Positions 7,740 through 16,142 of a stretch of DNA of 56,045 bases are shown one piece after another (position 1 is the first letter of the stretch; each line of letters starts with the position of its first letter). This stretch comes from Aquabacterium sp. (lineage in GTDB: Bacteria; Pseudomonadota; Gammaproteobacteria; Burkholderiales; Burkholderiaceae_C). Made by a program: the position numbers and the translations under genes. The stretch lies in the NCBI RefSeq assembly GCF_030652515.1, contig NZ_JAUSAR010000163.1, forward strand, positions 1 to 56,045, written 5' to 3'. The notes below the pieces were generated by a model that did no database searches, was not told where the DNA came from, and saw only the letters and a list, made by a program, of their open reading frames with translations.

Positions 7740-8915
7740 TCAACGCGACGCCGGGCCGCGCGGCAACAGCACCTCGGCGCGCAAGCCGCCTTCAGGGCGG
7801 TTGAGCAAGGTCAGCGTGCCACCTTGCCGCACGATCAGATCACGGGCGATGTACAAGCCCAGGCCCGTGCCGCCCGTGTCGCGGTTGCGCGAGCTCTCGA
7901 CCCGGTAGAAGGGCTGGAACACCGCCTCCAATTGGCTGGACGGGATGCCAGGCCCAACATCGTCCACCACGATGCGCACATGGTGTGCATGCGACTGCAC
8001 CCACACATCGGCGCGTTGGCCATAGCGCAGCGCATTGCTGACCAGGTTGGACACCACGCGGCGCAGCAGCACGGGCTGAGCCCGCACCACGGCCGCGCTG
8101 CCGCTGAAGGTGACGGGCTGGCCCTGCTCCAGCAGGTCATCGGTCAAGGATTGCACCACCGAGCACACGTCCGTATTCTGGAACGGTTCGGTCGAACCCG
8201 AATCGCGGAACATCTGCAAGGCCGAGTCGATCAACTCGTTCATCTCGCGGATGTCGCTCACGCAGCGCTCAACCAGCGGGTCATCCGGCAGGCTGACCAT
8301 GCGCAGGCGCATGCGCGTCAAAGGCGTGCGCAGGTCGTGCGACAGGGCCGCCACCATCAGGCCACGCGCCCTGAACTGTTCGCTCAATCGCCGGGCCATG
8401 TCGTTGAAGACGCGGGCGGTCTCCCGCACCTCGGTCGTGCCCTCGGTGTCGTCCAGCTTGGAGATGCCCGGTTCTTGCCCCAAGGACGCCGTCAAGGCGC
8501 GCGATGCCGCGGCCAAGGTCTGCATGGGCCTGGACAGCCAACGCGCGCCCAGCCAGGCCGCCAAGCCGATGATCAGCAGCCTGACCCCGTAGTCGAGCAC
8601 CAGCAGGCCCGTTGGCAGGGCGCCCATGGGCGGGCCTGCATGGCCGCCATCCTCACCGTGCGGTGGCGGTGGTTCGGAGAATGGCCCGCCATGGTCACCC
8701 GGTTCGCCTGGGCCGCCTTGAAACCCGGGCGTGGGTGGCAAAGATGGGAAGGTCGGCAAGGGCGGACCGCCTGCTTCAGACCCATGGGGCGGCAACTCGG
8801 TGCGAAGCAGCGACACCACCGAGTACGCCACCACATGGCTGCCCACCAGCGCCACCCACATCAGGATGAACAGGCGCCTGAACAAGGTGTCGCCCAGCCA
8901 GCGTTTGAGCTTCAT
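7740..8915 (-). CDS. sensor histidine kinase, EnvZ/RisS-like
   Basis: A 391-residue membrane histidine kinase. Transmembrane segments lie at about 13-36 and 103-123. They bracket a periplasmic loop (37-102) that is unusually rich in Pro and Gly, with several His, Asp and Glu, rather than a folded sensor domain. A HAMP region follows (126-180), then the phospho-acceptor His193 in LSHDLRTPL, and a HATPase domain with the N box (NLVSNALRYG) and GTGLGLYIA. The start overlaps the regulator stop by four bases (ATGA), so kinase and regulator are coupled. The loop composition hints at metal or pH sensing; that is speculative. Confidence 0.92.
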   Translation of the reverse strand: MKLKRWLGDTLFRRLFILMWVALVGSHVVAYSVVSLLRTELPPHGSEAGGPPLPTFPSLPPTPGFQGGPGEPGDHGGPFSEPPPPHGEDGGHAGPPMGALPTGLLVLDYGVRLLIIGLAAWLGARWLSRPMQTLAAASRALTASLGQEPGISKLDDTEGTTEVRETARVFNDMARRLSEQFRARGLMVAALSHDLRTPLTRMRLRMVSLPDDPLVERCVSDIREMNELIDSALQMFRDSGSTEPFQNTDVCSVVQSLTDDLLEQGQPVTFSGSAAVVRAQPVLLRRVVSNLVSNALRYGQRADVWVQSHAHHVRIVVDDVGPGIPSSQLEAVFQPFYRVESSRNRDTGGTGLGLYIARDLIVRQGGTLTLLNRPEGGLRAEVLLPRGPASR

Positions 8916-9616
8916 GCCTGCACTTTCGCGTCGAACAAGTAGCCCTCGCCGCGCATGGTCTTGATCAGCATGGGTTCGCGTGGCGAATCGCCCAGCTTCT
9001 GGCGCAGGCGCGACACGGCCAGGTCGATGCTGCGGTCGTTGACCTCCACGCCGGGCGCGCGCGTCAGGTCGATCAGTTGATCGCGGCTGAGCACGCGGCC
9101 AGGGCGTTCCACGAAGGCCGCCAGCAAGCGGTACTCGGCGCTGGACAAGGCCACGACCACGTCTTGCGGTGACACCAGCTGACGCAACAGCCGGTCGAAC
9201 TGCCAGCCCTGGAACTGGACCATGCGCCGGGCTTCTGCCCCGCCGCGCTCACCCTTTTGCGCGCGGCGCAGCACGGCGTTGATGCGGGCCACCAGCTCGC
9301 GTGGCTCGAAGGGCTTGGCAAGGTAGTCGTCCGCGCCCACCTCCAGCCCCAGCACGCGGCTGGCGGGATCGCCTTGCGCGGTCAGCATGATCACGGGCGT
9401 GCCAGCGGTGTCTTGCACCCAGCGGCACAGCACCAGGCCGTTGTCGTCGGGCAGCATCAGGTCCAGCACGATGACATCGAAGCTACCCGGCTGCACCAGG
9501 CGGCGCATCTCTGCACCACACGAGGCGGTGGTCACCGTCATGCCGAAGCGCTGAAGGTAGTCGCGCACCGAATCGCGGATGTCGCCATCGTCGTCAACCA
9601 CCAGGCATCGGTTCAT
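8912..9616 (-). CDS. OmpR-family response regulator
   Basis: A 234-residue regulator with a receiver domain at 1-120 (acid pocket DDD near residue 8, phospho-acceptor Asp in VIVLDLMLPDD, conserved Lys in YLAKPF) and an OmpR-type winged helix at the C-terminus (SAEYRLLAAFVERPGRVLSRDQLI, ending YLFDAKVQA). I start it at MNRCLVVDDDGD (9616); the longer frame adds sequence unlike the family. It is the first gene of a kinase pair lying between two dioxygenase genes, so these are the obvious candidate targets. It is divergent from the PEP-CTERM gene. Confidence 0.92.
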   Translation of the reverse strand: MNRCLVVDDDGDIRDSVRDYLQRFGMTVTTASCGAEMRRLVQPGSFDVIVLDLMLPDDNGLVLCRWVQDTAGTPVIMLTAQGDPASRVLGLEVGADDYLAKPFEPRELVARINAVLRRAQKGERGGAEARRMVQFQGWQFDRLLRQLVSPQDVVVALSSAEYRLLAAFVERPGRVLSRDQLIDLTRAPGVEVNDRSIDLAVSRLRQKLGDSPREPMLIKTMRGEGYLFDAKVQA

Positions 9617-9696
9617 GGTTTGAGTGGGCAGGGGTGTCGTGGATCGGCTCATTCTAGGCAGTCTGGCGGGCCATCTTGTCTGGGCGGTAGGCGCTG

Positions 9697-9738
9697 TGTG
9701 TCCAGTTGGACATGAAGTGCGCACAAAGCGGACAAATC
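9697..9738. promoter_or_regulatory. palindromic motif in the regulator/PEP-CTERM divergent promoter region
   Basis: TGTCCA-GT-TGGACA (9699-9712) is a perfect inverted repeat, preceded by TG so that TGTGTCCAG is shared with the palindrome at 7705-7730. A further ACAAAGCGGACAAA block follows. These are candidate binding sites of the response regulator, which would link both dioxygenase loci. There is no experimental support in the sequence. Confidence 0.4.
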
Positions 9739-9790
9739 ACGTGGTCAAGCTGACGCTCCCAACCACCCAAAAACATTGGAGCACGCTGAC

Positions 9791-10441
9791 ATGAACCACC
9801 GACCGATCACCGCCAGGCTGAAAGCCATTGGCGCGGCCAGCGCCTTGTGCGCCCTCGTTTGGGCCGCCCCTTTCGCGGCCCAGGCCACCACGCTTTCCGA
9901 CAACACCACGCAGATCACAGCGGACACCGTGGCGGCCGACGCGACCAACTGGCTGGCAGCGAGCTTCAGCACCGACACCACCTACAGTGCCGCCACCCTG
10001 CAAGCCGTGGTGCTGGCACTGGCCGACAGTGGCGCGACCACCCTGGCGCTGTACAGCAGCGATGCCAGCAGCCTGGTGCCCGACAGCCTGCTCGCCAACT
10101 TCAACCTGGTGTCCACCTCCGCCACGGCCAGCACCTTCTCCTTGAGCGACATCGACCTGCAAGGCAACGCCACCTACTGGCTGGTGCTGAGCAACGCCAG
10201 CGGCAGCACGAACTGGTCATGGACCGAAGCCAGCGATGGCACGGGCAGCGGCTTCACCGGCACCTGGGCCAACAGCGATGACGCCGGTGGCGTCTGGTTC
10301 ACCAACAGCAACCTTTACCCCCTGCAGGCGGGCGTGACGGTGGTCAGCGCCGTGCCCGAACCTGCTTCGATGCTGCTGTGGCTGGGCGCCATGCCTTGGC
10401 TGATGCTGGCCCGCGCCAAGAACCAAGGAGCGAGCGCATGA
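9791..10441 (+). CDS. PEP-CTERM sorting domain protein, choice-of-anchor R-like
   Basis: A 216-residue exported protein. A signal peptide (about 1-34, ending AAQA) is followed by a low-complexity Ser/Thr/Ala-rich beta domain of the kind called choice-of-anchor R. The C-terminal PEP-CTERM signal is VPEPASMLLWLG, a hydrophobic helix, then basic residues. PEP-CTERM proteins are processed by exosortase and occur in biofilm-forming Gram-negative bacteria. The ATG at 9791 has GGAG nine bases before it. Its stop codon overlaps the next gene's start (ATGA), so the surface protein and the exported dioxygenase are probably made together. Confidence 0.82.
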   Translation: MNHRPITARLKAIGAASALCALVWAAPFAAQATTLSDNTTQITADTVAADATNWLAASFSTDTTYSAATLQAVVLALADSGATTLALYSSDASSLVPDSLLANFNLVSTSATASTFSLSDIDLQGNATYWLVLSNASGSTNWSWTEASDGTGSGFTGTWANSDDAGGVWFTNSNLYPLQAGVTVVSAVPEPASMLLWLGAMPWLMLARAKNQGASA

Positions 10442-11274
10442 GCACCCACCGATTGATCAACACCCATCGCCGCCTGCTACTGAAAAACAGTGCCGCAGGC
10501 GCCGCCCTCATCATGGCCGCGCCTCTGACGCGCGCCGCCCTGGGCAACCGCTCCACGGTGGACGTGACCGAAGGCCCTTACTTCGTGGACGAACTACTGA
10601 ACCGGCCTGACATCCGCGTCGACCCGAGCGATGGCACCACGCAGGAAGGCCTGCTGCTCTTGTTGTCAGTGACCGTCTCGACCCTGGACACCACCACCGG
10701 CGTGACCAAGCCCTTGCCGGGCGCCTTCGTCGACCTGTGGCACTGCAACGCCCTGGGCCTGTACTCCGATGTGAGCGAAAATGGTACCGTGGGCAAGAAG
10801 TTCTTGCGCGGCTACCAGGTCAGCGACAAGCAGGGCAAGGTGCAGTTTCGCAGCATCTACCCCGGCTGGTACTCGGGCCGCTCACCGCACATGCATTGCA
10901 AGGTTCGCCAGTACAGCAACGGCGCCAAGAGTTCGGAGCTGACCACGCAGTTCTTCTTCGACGAGCAACTGTCGCAGTTGGTCTACACCGACTCCAACCT
11001 GCCCTACTACACACATGGCCTGCCAGACCAGCCACACAGCACGGACCAGGTCTACAACGGCAACAACAGCTGCATTGCGGGGGCCTTGGCCGGTGATTCT
11101 CTCAAGCTCACCTTGGCGCGCACGGCCAAATACGTGACCGCCAAGTTCGACATCCTGATCGACGCCGCCAGCCGGTGCGCCAGCACAGAGACGAACAGCG
11201 GTGGTGGTGCAGGTGGCGGTGGGACGCCACCCATTGGCGGCATGCCTCCCGGCATGACCCCGCCCACCACCTGA
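10438..11274 (+). CDS. exported intradiol dioxygenase-like protein
   Basis: A 278-residue paralogue of the dioxygenase-like protein at 6754-7626. A Tat-type signal (RRLLLK at 11-16, hydrophobic to about 34) precedes the dioxygenase fold. Candidate Fe(III) ligands are Tyr109, Tyr145, His151 and His153 (YSGRSPHMH). The last 30 residues are a Gly/Pro/Met-rich tail with no clear role. There is no lipobox, so unlike its paralogue it should be soluble in the periplasm or secreted. It starts inside the stop codon of the PEP-CTERM gene. The substrate is not predictable; extracellular aromatic or diphenol chemistry is the family-based guess. Confidence 0.82.
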   Translation: MSTHRLINTHRRLLLKNSAAGAALIMAAPLTRAALGNRSTVDVTEGPYFVDELLNRPDIRVDPSDGTTQEGLLLLLSVTVSTLDTTTGVTKPLPGAFVDLWHCNALGLYSDVSENGTVGKKFLRGYQVSDKQGKVQFRSIYPGWYSGRSPHMHCKVRQYSNGAKSSELTTQFFFDEQLSQLVYTDSNLPYYTHGLPDQPHSTDQVYNGNNSCIAGALAGDSLKLTLARTAKYVTAKFDILIDAASRCASTETNSGGGAGGGGTPPIGGMPPGMTPPTT

Positions 11275-11283
11275 CGGATCGGA

Positions 11284-13077
11284 TCAGGCCCGCATCGCGG
11301 GCTGGTCCTCGTACATCTCATCCACCAGGTGCTGGTAGCGGTCGATCACGGCCTTGCGCTTGACTTTCAAGGTTGGTGTCAGGTCACCCGCCTGGATGGA
11401 CAAGGCGCTGGGCAGCACGCTGAACTTGCGGATGTGCGCCACCCGCGCCTGCCGGGCATTGACCTCGTCGATGCCACGCTGCAGTTCCTCCAGCACCAGC
11501 GGGTGGCGGTGCAGGTCCGGGCCGCTGATCAGGCTGGCCGCGGCCAGGGCCGCCAAGGCGTCCGGGTTGATCGTCAGCAAGGCGCTCAGGTAGTGGCGCC
11601 CATCGCCGCAGACCACGGCGTGCTCCACCAGCGGCACGGTCATCAGGTCAGACTCGATATTGGCCGGCGAGATGTTCTTGCCGCCCGAGGTGATCAGCAG
11701 GTCCTTCTTGCGCCCGGTGATGTACAGGTAGCCATCAGCATCGATGTGGCCCAGGTCGCCGCTGAACAGCCAGCCATCCTGCATGGCCTCGGCCGTGGCC
11801 TTGGGGCTGCCCGCGTAGCCTTGAAAGATGTGCGGCCCGCGCACCATGATTTCGCCGTCGTCGGCGATGCGCATGTCCACGCCCTTCAAGGGCCGACCGA
11901 CCGAGCCGATGCGCGTGGCGCCATCGGTGCTCAGGCTGGTGGCACCGCAGGTTTCGGACTGGCCATAGACCTCGCGGATGACCAGGTCCAGGCCTGTCAT
12001 GAACTTCAGCTTCTCGGCCGCGATCGGCGCCGCCCCGGACGACAGCATGTGCGCCTGGTCCAGCCCGATGGCCGCCTTCACCTTCTGGTGGATCAGCTTG
12101 CCCGCCCATTGCTTCTGCCAATTCAACCAGGCACTGGGCTGGCGCCCGTCCAGGATCGCCCCATGCCATTGCTGGCCCACGCGCAAGGCCCAGGCCGCCA
12201 GGTGCTTCTTCACCCCGGTGGCCGCCGCCAGCTTGGCCGAGATGCCCGCGTGCATCTTCTCCCAAACACGCGGCACCCCAAAGAAAATGGTGGGGCGGAC
12301 CTCCTTGAGGTGCTCGCCCAACTCGTCCAGGCTGCGCGCAAAGTAAATGGGAAAGCCCACCAGCGCTGGCGTGTGGATGCTCACCATCTGCTCGGCCACG
12401 TGCGCCAGCGGCAGGTAGGAGATGACCCGCTCTTGCGCGGTGGCCGTGAGCGATTGGCCCAGCGCGGTGGCGCTCCAGGCCAGGTTGGCATGCGACAGCA
12501 CCACTGCCTTGGACGGCCCCGTGGTGCCGGAGGTGTAGATGTAAGTGCCCGGATCGCCGGGTTGCAGTTCATGCAGGCGGCGCTCCACCAGGGTCTGCAG
12601 GCGCGTCTCGCCCAGCGCCATGAAATCGCACCATGACATGGCATCGCCCAGGGCCGTCGCCCCCTTCATCCGGATGAGCTGGCGCAGGTGCGGCAACTGA
12701 GCGCGCAAAGCCGTCACCTGCTGGTGGCGCTCATCGCTGTCCACCAGCAGCACCGGGCTGCGCGAGTGGTTGAGCACGTACTCGATCTCGTTGGGCGGAC
12801 TGGTCCAGTAGATGCCGGCGGGCACGGCGCCAATCATCATGGCGGCCATGTCCATGATCACCCACTCGGGCCGGTTGAAGCCCAGCACGCACACCACGTC
12901 GCCGGGGTTCACCCCCAGCGCCAGCAGCGCGCGCGCGGCAGCATCCACCTGGTCGGCGTAGTCGTTCCACGTGGTCGCTTTCCAGCCCTCGGCCTCGCGC
13001 ACGAAGTAGGCGGGCTGGTCAGGGTGGCGCAAGGCCGTCTGCACAAAGCGGGCAGGCGTGGAAACGAAATTTTGCAT
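11284..13077 (-). CDS. long-chain acyl-CoA synthetase (AMP-forming)
   Basis: A 597-residue ANL-superfamily enzyme that activates fatty acids to acyl-CoA through an acyl-AMP. The AMP-binding motif YTSGTTGPSK is at 181-190, followed by VYGQSETCG, the hinge region YITGRKKDLLITSGGKNISP and a late catalytic Lys (TLKVKRK). The length and the bacterial FadD15-type layout fit long-chain substrates. It is transcribed away from an aldehyde dehydrogenase gene; together they suggest oxidation of a fatty aldehyde to the acid and then CoA activation. A palindrome at 13098-13111 in the shared promoter region may control both. Confidence 0.9.
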   Translation of the reverse strand: MQNFVSTPARFVQTALRHPDQPAYFVREAEGWKATTWNDYADQVDAAARALLALGVNPGDVVCVLGFNRPEWVIMDMAAMMIGAVPAGIYWTSPPNEIEYVLNHSRSPVLLVDSDERHQQVTALRAQLPHLRQLIRMKGATALGDAMSWCDFMALGETRLQTLVERRLHELQPGDPGTYIYTSGTTGPSKAVVLSHANLAWSATALGQSLTATAQERVISYLPLAHVAEQMVSIHTPALVGFPIYFARSLDELGEHLKEVRPTIFFGVPRVWEKMHAGISAKLAAATGVKKHLAAWALRVGQQWHGAILDGRQPSAWLNWQKQWAGKLIHQKVKAAIGLDQAHMLSSGAAPIAAEKLKFMTGLDLVIREVYGQSETCGATSLSTDGATRIGSVGRPLKGVDMRIADDGEIMVRGPHIFQGYAGSPKATAEAMQDGWLFSGDLGHIDADGYLYITGRKKDLLITSGGKNISPANIESDLMTVPLVEHAVVCGDGRHYLSALLTINPDALAALAAASLISGPDLHRHPLVLEELQRGIDEVNARQARVAHIRKFSVLPSALSIQAGDLTPTLKVKRKAVIDRYQHLVDEMYEDQPAMRA

Positions 13078-13097
13078 GGGCCCATGCTAGGCCTGGA

Positions 13098-13111
13098 TGA
13101 CGTTAACGTCA
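13098..13111. promoter_or_regulatory. palindrome TGACGTTAACGTCA, possible LiuR/MerR-type operator
   Basis: A perfect 14-bp palindrome in the 117-bp divergent promoter region between the acyl-CoA synthetase and the aldehyde dehydrogenase. Its core resembles the ACGTTAACGT-type sites of MerR-family regulators of branched-chain amino acid and fatty acid breakdown in proteobacteria. No regulator gene lies beside it. Confidence 0.5.
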
Positions 13112-13194
13112 ACTTGATATCCATTGGGTAAAACGCTTATTGGTCGCGTCACGGCGGATCGATACAGTGCGTCAGGCTGGAGGAGCGCTCACCC

Positions 13195-14628
13195 ATGTCA
13201 GCCCTGATGTCCGAGAGCGATCCCGCTCTGATGCAAGAAGTCTTCGACGCCCAGGGCTCGACCGCCCTGCGTTGGCGCACTTCCACGGCCGCCGAGCGCA
13301 TCGCCCGCCTGGCCAAGCTGCGCGAAGTCATCCTGGCCCACCGCGAGGCGCTCTACCAAGCCTTTCAGCAAGATTTTCGCAAGCCTGAAACCGAAGTCGA
13401 AGGCTCCGAGATCGTCCCCATCCTGGACGAAATTCGCCACGCCATCAGGCACCTCAAGGGCTGGATGAAACCCACGCGCATCAGGCCCACGCTGCTCACC
13501 TGGGGCAACCGCGCCTGGGTGCAGCACCAGCCGCGCGGCCGCTGCCTGGTCATCGCCCCCTGGAACTACCCGCTCAACCTGTCGATCTGCCCTTTGATCT
13601 CGGCCATCGCGGCGGGCAACACAGTCATCCTCAAGCCTTCGGAGATGGCGCCGCACGTCAGCGCCGTGCTGGCCCGCATCATCGCCACCGTGTTCAAGCT
13701 GGAAGAGGTGGCCGTGTTCGAGGGCAGCCTGCCCACCGCGCAAGCGTTGCTCGACAAGCCGTTCGACCACATCTTCTTCACCGGCTCGCCCTCCGTGGGC
13801 AAGCTGGTGATGGCGGCAGCGGCCAAGCACCTGAGCAGCATCACCCTGGAGCTCGGCGGCAAGTCGCCCACCATCGTGGACGAGACCGCCAACGTGGACC
13901 AGGCCGCCGAAACCATCCTCTGGGGCAAGCTGATCAACGCCGGCCAAACCTGCCTGGCGCCCGACCACCTGTACGTGCACGAGTTCGTCAAAGCCCGCTT
14001 CCTGGCCGCCTGCCAGAAAGTGCTGCAGGCCCGCTATGGCAGCAGCGCGCTGGCACAGAAAAACAGCCCCGACCTCGCCCGCATCGTCAATCCACGGCAC
14101 ACCCAGCGCCTGCAAGCCATGCTGGACAACGCCGTGCAAAGGGGTGCTACCGTGTTGGCAGGTGGTGAGGTCGATGTGCCGCAATGCTATGTTGCCCCCA
14201 CACTGATCGAGGGCGTGCCTGCGGATGCCGCGCTGTTGCAGGAAGAGATCTTCGGCCCCATCTTCCCGGTGATCGGCTACACCGACCTGGACCAGGTCAT
14301 CGAGCAGATCAACCGGCAACCCAAACCGCTGGCCCTGTACCTGTGGACACAGGACCAGGCCCGGGTTCACCACGTGCTGGCGCACACCAGCTCGGGTGGT
14401 GCTTGCGTCAACCATTGCATCGTTCACGTGGCGCACACGGGGCTGCCGTTTGGCGGGGTCAACAACTCGGGCGTGGGCAGTTGCCATGGCCACCATGGCT
14501 TCAAGGCGTTTTCACATGAACGCTCGGTGCTGCAAGGCGGCTGGCTGAATTCGATCCGCGTCTTCTTCCCGCCTTACACGGCCGCGCGCCACCGCTTGAT
14601 CCGCTTCATCTCGGACCGCCTGGCTTGA
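13195..14628 (+). CDS. aldehyde dehydrogenase, class 3-like
   Basis: A 477-residue NAD(P)-dependent aldehyde dehydrogenase. Key residues are APWNYP (121-126), FTGSPSVG (195-202), the general base Glu219 in LELGGKS and the nucleophile Cys253 in NAGQTC. The C-terminal part ends in a hydrophobic and basic tail (LNSIRVFFPPYTAARHRLIRF), like fatty aldehyde or coniferyl aldehyde dehydrogenases. A GGAGGAG ribosome binding site stands nine bases before the ATG at 13195. It is divergent from the acyl-CoA synthetase, which fits a shared lipid aldehyde route. Confidence 0.92.
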   Translation: MSALMSESDPALMQEVFDAQGSTALRWRTSTAAERIARLAKLREVILAHREALYQAFQQDFRKPETEVEGSEIVPILDEIRHAIRHLKGWMKPTRIRPTLLTWGNRAWVQHQPRGRCLVIAPWNYPLNLSICPLISAIAAGNTVILKPSEMAPHVSAVLARIIATVFKLEEVAVFEGSLPTAQALLDKPFDHIFFTGSPSVGKLVMAAAAKHLSSITLELGGKSPTIVDETANVDQAAETILWGKLINAGQTCLAPDHLYVHEFVKARFLAACQKVLQARYGSSALAQKNSPDLARIVNPRHTQRLQAMLDNAVQRGATVLAGGEVDVPQCYVAPTLIEGVPADAALLQEEIFGPIFPVIGYTDLDQVIEQINRQPKPLALYLWTQDQARVHHVLAHTSSGGACVNHCIVHVAHTGLPFGGVNNSGVGSCHGHHGFKAFSHERSVLQGGWLNSIRVFFPPYTAARHRLIRFISDRLA

Positions 14629-14638
14629 CGCGCGCAAC

Positions 14639-14941
14639 TCACCAGCGCACCTTGCCCGTCAGGGCCTGGTACAGCATCACCCAATCACCCATGAAGCTGT
14701 AGATGGGGTGGCTGAAGGTGGCGGGTTTGTTCTTCTCGAACACGAAATGGCCGATCCATGCAAAGGCATAGCCAATGATGGGCACGCCCAGCAGGTAGAC
14801 CCACTGCCTGGTGGCCACCACCGCCACCAATGCCGCCAGCACCAGCAGCGAGCCCACCAGGTGCAGGCGGCGGCAGGTCAGATCGGCGTGCTGCGAAAGG
14901 TAAAAGGGATAAAACTCCTTGAACGAGTTGAAGCGGCTCAT
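14639..14941 (-). CDS. DUF962/Mpo1-like small membrane protein
   Basis: A 100-residue protein starting MSRFNSFKEFYPFYLSQHAD, with about two membrane segments (29-62) and the motif HFVFEKNKPATFSHP typical of DUF962. The yeast relative Mpo1 is a dioxygenase acting on 2-hydroxy fatty acids; the bacterial role is not established. AGGAG precedes the ATG at 14941. It follows mtnN by 26 bases and is probably the last gene of the bigR operon. Confidence 0.85.
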   Translation of the reverse strand: MSRFNSFKEFYPFYLSQHADLTCRRLHLVGSLLVLAALVAVVATRQWVYLLGVPIIGYAFAWIGHFVFEKNKPATFSHPIYSFMGDWVMLYQALTGKVRW

Positions 14942-14967
14942 GTCTGTCTCCTTCTTCTTCGAGTGGA

Positions 14968-15717
14968 TCACCGAGGCAGGCGTTCCAGCACCGCCTTGAC
15001 CACGGCCAGAGAATAGCGGCTGGCCACCTCGAGCACAAAGCGCTGAAAGTCCACGTGCGCCGCGTCGTCCGCGCGGTCCGAGATCGTGCGGATCACGGCA
15101 AAGGGCACGCCAAAATCGTGGCACCCCTGGGCCAGCGCCGCCCCTTCCATCTCCACCGCCAGGGCATCCGGCAAGGCCAGACGCAAGGCATCGCTCTCAC
15201 TGGTGGTGTCGACAAAGAGGTCACCACTGATCACCAGGCCCTGGTGCACGCGAGGTGCCGATGGCACCAGCCCATGCACGTGGGCCTCGGCCAGCACGTC
15301 GGTGGCGGCTTGCACCACCAGTCGGCCCAGGTCCGCATCGGCCCACAAGCGGTCCACGCCCAGGCCTGGCAATTCAAACCGCGGAAACAAGGGCGAAGCG
15401 TCCATGTCGTGCTGCAGCAAGGCGTCGGCCACCACCACATCGCCCACGCGAACGCCCTCGCCCAGGCCACCGGCCACACCGGTGAACAACACCCGATCGA
15501 CCTCGAACTCGGTGAGCAGCAAGGTGGTCGTGGTGGCCGCCGCCACCTTGCCGATGCGCGACAGCACGGCCACCACCTCGTGCCCACACCACTGGCTGAG
15601 CCAGAACGTGCGCCCGGCACGCTGCACCTGCTGGCCCGGCGGCATGGCCTGCAGCAGGGCGCTCAGTTCTTCAGGCATGGCCGCCACGATGGCCACACGC
15701 CGCACTGCTTGATTCAT
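14968..15717 (-). CDS. mtnN: 5'-methylthioadenosine/S-adenosylhomocysteine nucleosidase
   Basis: A 249-residue nucleosidase that splits MTA and SAH into adenine plus methylthioribose or S-ribosylhomocysteine. The N-terminal VAIVAAMPEELSAL contains the catalytic acid region, VEMEGAALAQ the ribose-binding Glu, and IRTISDRADD the catalytic Asp. It begins at 15717, overlapping the end of the YeeE/YedE-type gene by four bases. Coupling to a sulfane-sulfur operon is unusual and suggests a link between SAH recycling and sulfide or persulfide stress. Confidence 0.93.
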   Translation of the reverse strand: MNQAVRRVAIVAAMPEELSALLQAMPPGQQVQRAGRTFWLSQWCGHEVVAVLSRIGKVAAATTTTLLLTEFEVDRVLFTGVAGGLGEGVRVGDVVVADALLQHDMDASPLFPRFELPGLGVDRLWADADLGRLVVQAATDVLAEAHVHGLVPSAPRVHQGLVISGDLFVDTTSESDALRLALPDALAVEMEGAALAQGCHDFGVPFAVIRTISDRADDAAHVDFQRFVLEVASRYSLAVVKAVLERLPR

Positions 15718-16133
15718 CTCCGCCCCCGCCGCTCCAACCATTCAAACAAGCCCATGCCCACCAGCATGGCCCCCACGAACACCAGCGCCTTGACCTCCCC
15801 CATGCCCAAGGCCACCAAACCCGGCCCCGGGCAAAAGCCCGCGATGCCCCAGCCCACACCAAACAGCACACTGCCGCCGATCAGGCGCCGGTCAATGTGG
15901 CTGGCGGTGGGCAGCTTCATGACCCCGCCCAGCAAGGACACCGTGCGCCTGCGGGCCACCGCGAACGCCACCACGCCGACCGCGATGGCGCCCGCCATCA
16001 CGAAGGCCAGCGAGGGATCCCATGAACCCGCCAGGTCCAGAAAGCCCAACACCTTGGCCGGATTGGCCATGCCCGACACGATCAGGCCAAGGCCAAACAG
16101 CAGGCCCGCCAGCAAAGAAGTGAAGATGCTCAT
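15714..16133 (-). CDS. YeeE/YedE-type half transporter, DUF6691/PmpB-like
   Basis: A 139-residue membrane protein with about four helices. It has the half-domain signature SGMANPAKVLGFLDL and a conserved Cys101 in GIAGFCPGPGL. YeeE/YedE proteins move thiosulfate or other sulfur species through Cys-lined pores. It pairs with the preceding half gene (16143-16580), nine bases away, and overlaps mtnN at its 3' end. In Xylella and Agrobacterium such pairs belong to the BigR operon. Confidence 0.88.
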   Translation of the reverse strand: MSIFTSLLAGLLFGLGLIVSGMANPAKVLGFLDLAGSWDPSLAFVMAGAIAVGVVAFAVARRRTVSLLGGVMKLPTASHIDRRLIGGSVLFGVGWGIAGFCPGPGLVALGMGEVKALVFVGAMLVGMGLFEWLERRGRR

Positions 16134-16142
16134 GGTGACTCC

